DNA of 64,000 bases from Chondrilla cf. caribensis (lineage: Eukaryota > Porifera > Demospongiae > Chondrillida > Chondrillidae), in the NCBI GenBank assembly GCA_964020155.1, contig OZ026552.1:4444048-4508047 (forward strand). The letters are read 5' to 3'. The translations under genes and the position numbers were made by a program. How positions within the stretch are numbered: the first letter of the stretch is position 1; every line of letters starts with the position of its first letter. Shown one piece after another: positions 63,334 through 64,000 of the stretch. Below the pieces are notes generated by a model. It saw nothing but the letters and a program-made list of their open reading frames with translations, was not told where the DNA came from and did no database searches.

Positions 63334-64000
63334 CTACATCTCTGTTGTTTCTACTCTCGTCTCATGTTCGAGTTCTTTTCTTATCTCAACTTCAATTTCT
63401 TCTCTTATCTCAACTTCAGTTTCTTCTCTTGTCTCATCTGTGGTTTCTCCTCTTGTCTCATCATCTCTATTGTGCTCACTGTCACTCTCTTCTCCACTGC
63501 TATTGCTACTGCTGGTGTACTCCTCACTGTTGAAGCACATACTAGCAGACAAGTAGTGAATCTGTACTGGAGTAGAGTCTGGAGTACCAGCCCAGTTCCT
63601 TCTAGCTCTTCTCCTTTCTCTCATTCTCTCTCTGAAACCAATAAATCTCTCTCTAAGTTCTTCCATTCTCTGTGACGTGCTGTCTGGTAGAGGGAAGTAG
63701 TGGTAGGTATGGTGGACAGTGACTGCAATGAGTTGGGCTAGTGCTAGAGATATGGACAAGCACACTCCAACAGTGGTGTATGTAGAACTAATATTGTCTG
63801 ACATGGCAACCGTCATAGTGATGAACATAATATTGAACAAGAATAAACTGTCGATGACTTTTGGTCTGAAGATCTTCGATATTCTTGCTTTCATCAAATC
63901 CCTTCTTGTTATCTTTCTCTCTGGATCAGGTCGGTATATGATGACATTATCTGTTCTGAAGGGCTCCATCAGAAGCTGTAGTAAAATAATGCATCCTGTA
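63334..64000 (-). CDS. Beta-helix multi-pass membrane protein, gene H (3' end only)
   Basis: The open frame runs off the right edge; 222 codons are visible, from the span ending ILLQLLMEPF to the tail. The upstream residues match the family (one Cys where the others have Ser before IILLQLL). It is closest to G (NISSTYTTVGVC; STSQRMEELRERFIGFRERM). The tail has the longest acidic repeat in the set: ETEVEIREEIEVEIRKELEH, one EVEIR unit more than A and G. It presumably continues as another G-like hybrid, which needs the next window. Confidence 0.85.
   Translation of the reverse strand, partial: TGCIILLQLLMEPFRTDNVIIYRPDPERKITRRDLMKARISKIFRPKVIDSLFLFNIMFITMTVAMSDNISSTYTTVGVCLSISLALAQLIAVTVHHTYHYFPLPDSTSQRMEELRERFIGFRERMRERRRARRNWAGTPDSTPVQIHYLSASMCFNSEEYTSSSNSSGEESDSEHNRDDETRGETTDETREETEVEIREEIEVEIRKELEHETRVETTEM

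Overview
The window is nuclear DNA of an intron-rich animal, most likely an early-branching one such as a sponge (demosponge). This is inferred from GT-AG introns, metazoan genes (a RYK-type receptor, CSTF2, ASCC3), abundant CA/TG microsatellites, and a tandem family of secreted parallel-beta-helix plus multi-membrane-span proteins of a kind I associate with sponge genomes. No species call is possible from sequence alone.

Layout. 1-3789 (+): 3' part of a RYK/Derailed-like atypical receptor tyrosine kinase. 4051-7569 (+): a complete eight-exon CSTF2 (CstF-64) gene of 343 aa, with a tRNA-Arg(ACG) inside intron 2. From about 7.4 kb to the right edge lies a complex segmental tandem duplication. 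Its building block runs from the end of CSTF2 intron 7, through CSTF2 exon 8, into the 5' part of ASCC3 (an RNA/DNA helicase of the ASC-1 complex). ASCC3 intron 6 carries one or two intronless genes on the opposite strand. These encode ~1,230-1,300-residue proteins with a signal peptide, a beta-helix ectodomain, a Cys-rich stalk, about nine membrane spans and a charged tail. Seven complete copies (called A-G here) and one partial copy (H) are present.

Copies A, C, E (type 1) and B, D, F (type 2) occur as type1-type2 pairs. G, and apparently H, are hybrids with a type-2 body and a type-1 tail, which fits unequal crossing-over that collapsed a pair into one gene. C-D and E-F are a very recent ~13 kb duplication. 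The ASCC3 pieces are damaged or truncated in every unit except the rightmost one (from 60738), whose exons 1-6 are intact and in phase up to the window edge. CSTF2 exon 8 is present four times (7430, 22911, 50848, 59943).

Each beta-helix gene has a conserved short promoter on the minus strand: a TATA-like box about 72 bp before the ATG, a perfectly conserved IRF-like element about 20 bp further upstream and, in six of seven, an ETS-like GGAAGT. With the very uneven divergence (signal peptide and membrane part conserved, ectodomain variable), this suggests a surface-recognition or immune-type receptor cluster. That function is inference only. Mobile DNA includes a 1.28 kb TA-flanked pogo/Tc1-like element with a PHD-finger remnant and an exact empty site in the sister unit, three MITE-like families, a 30-bp minisatellite present at four homologous places, and long CA and GA/GGGA tracts.
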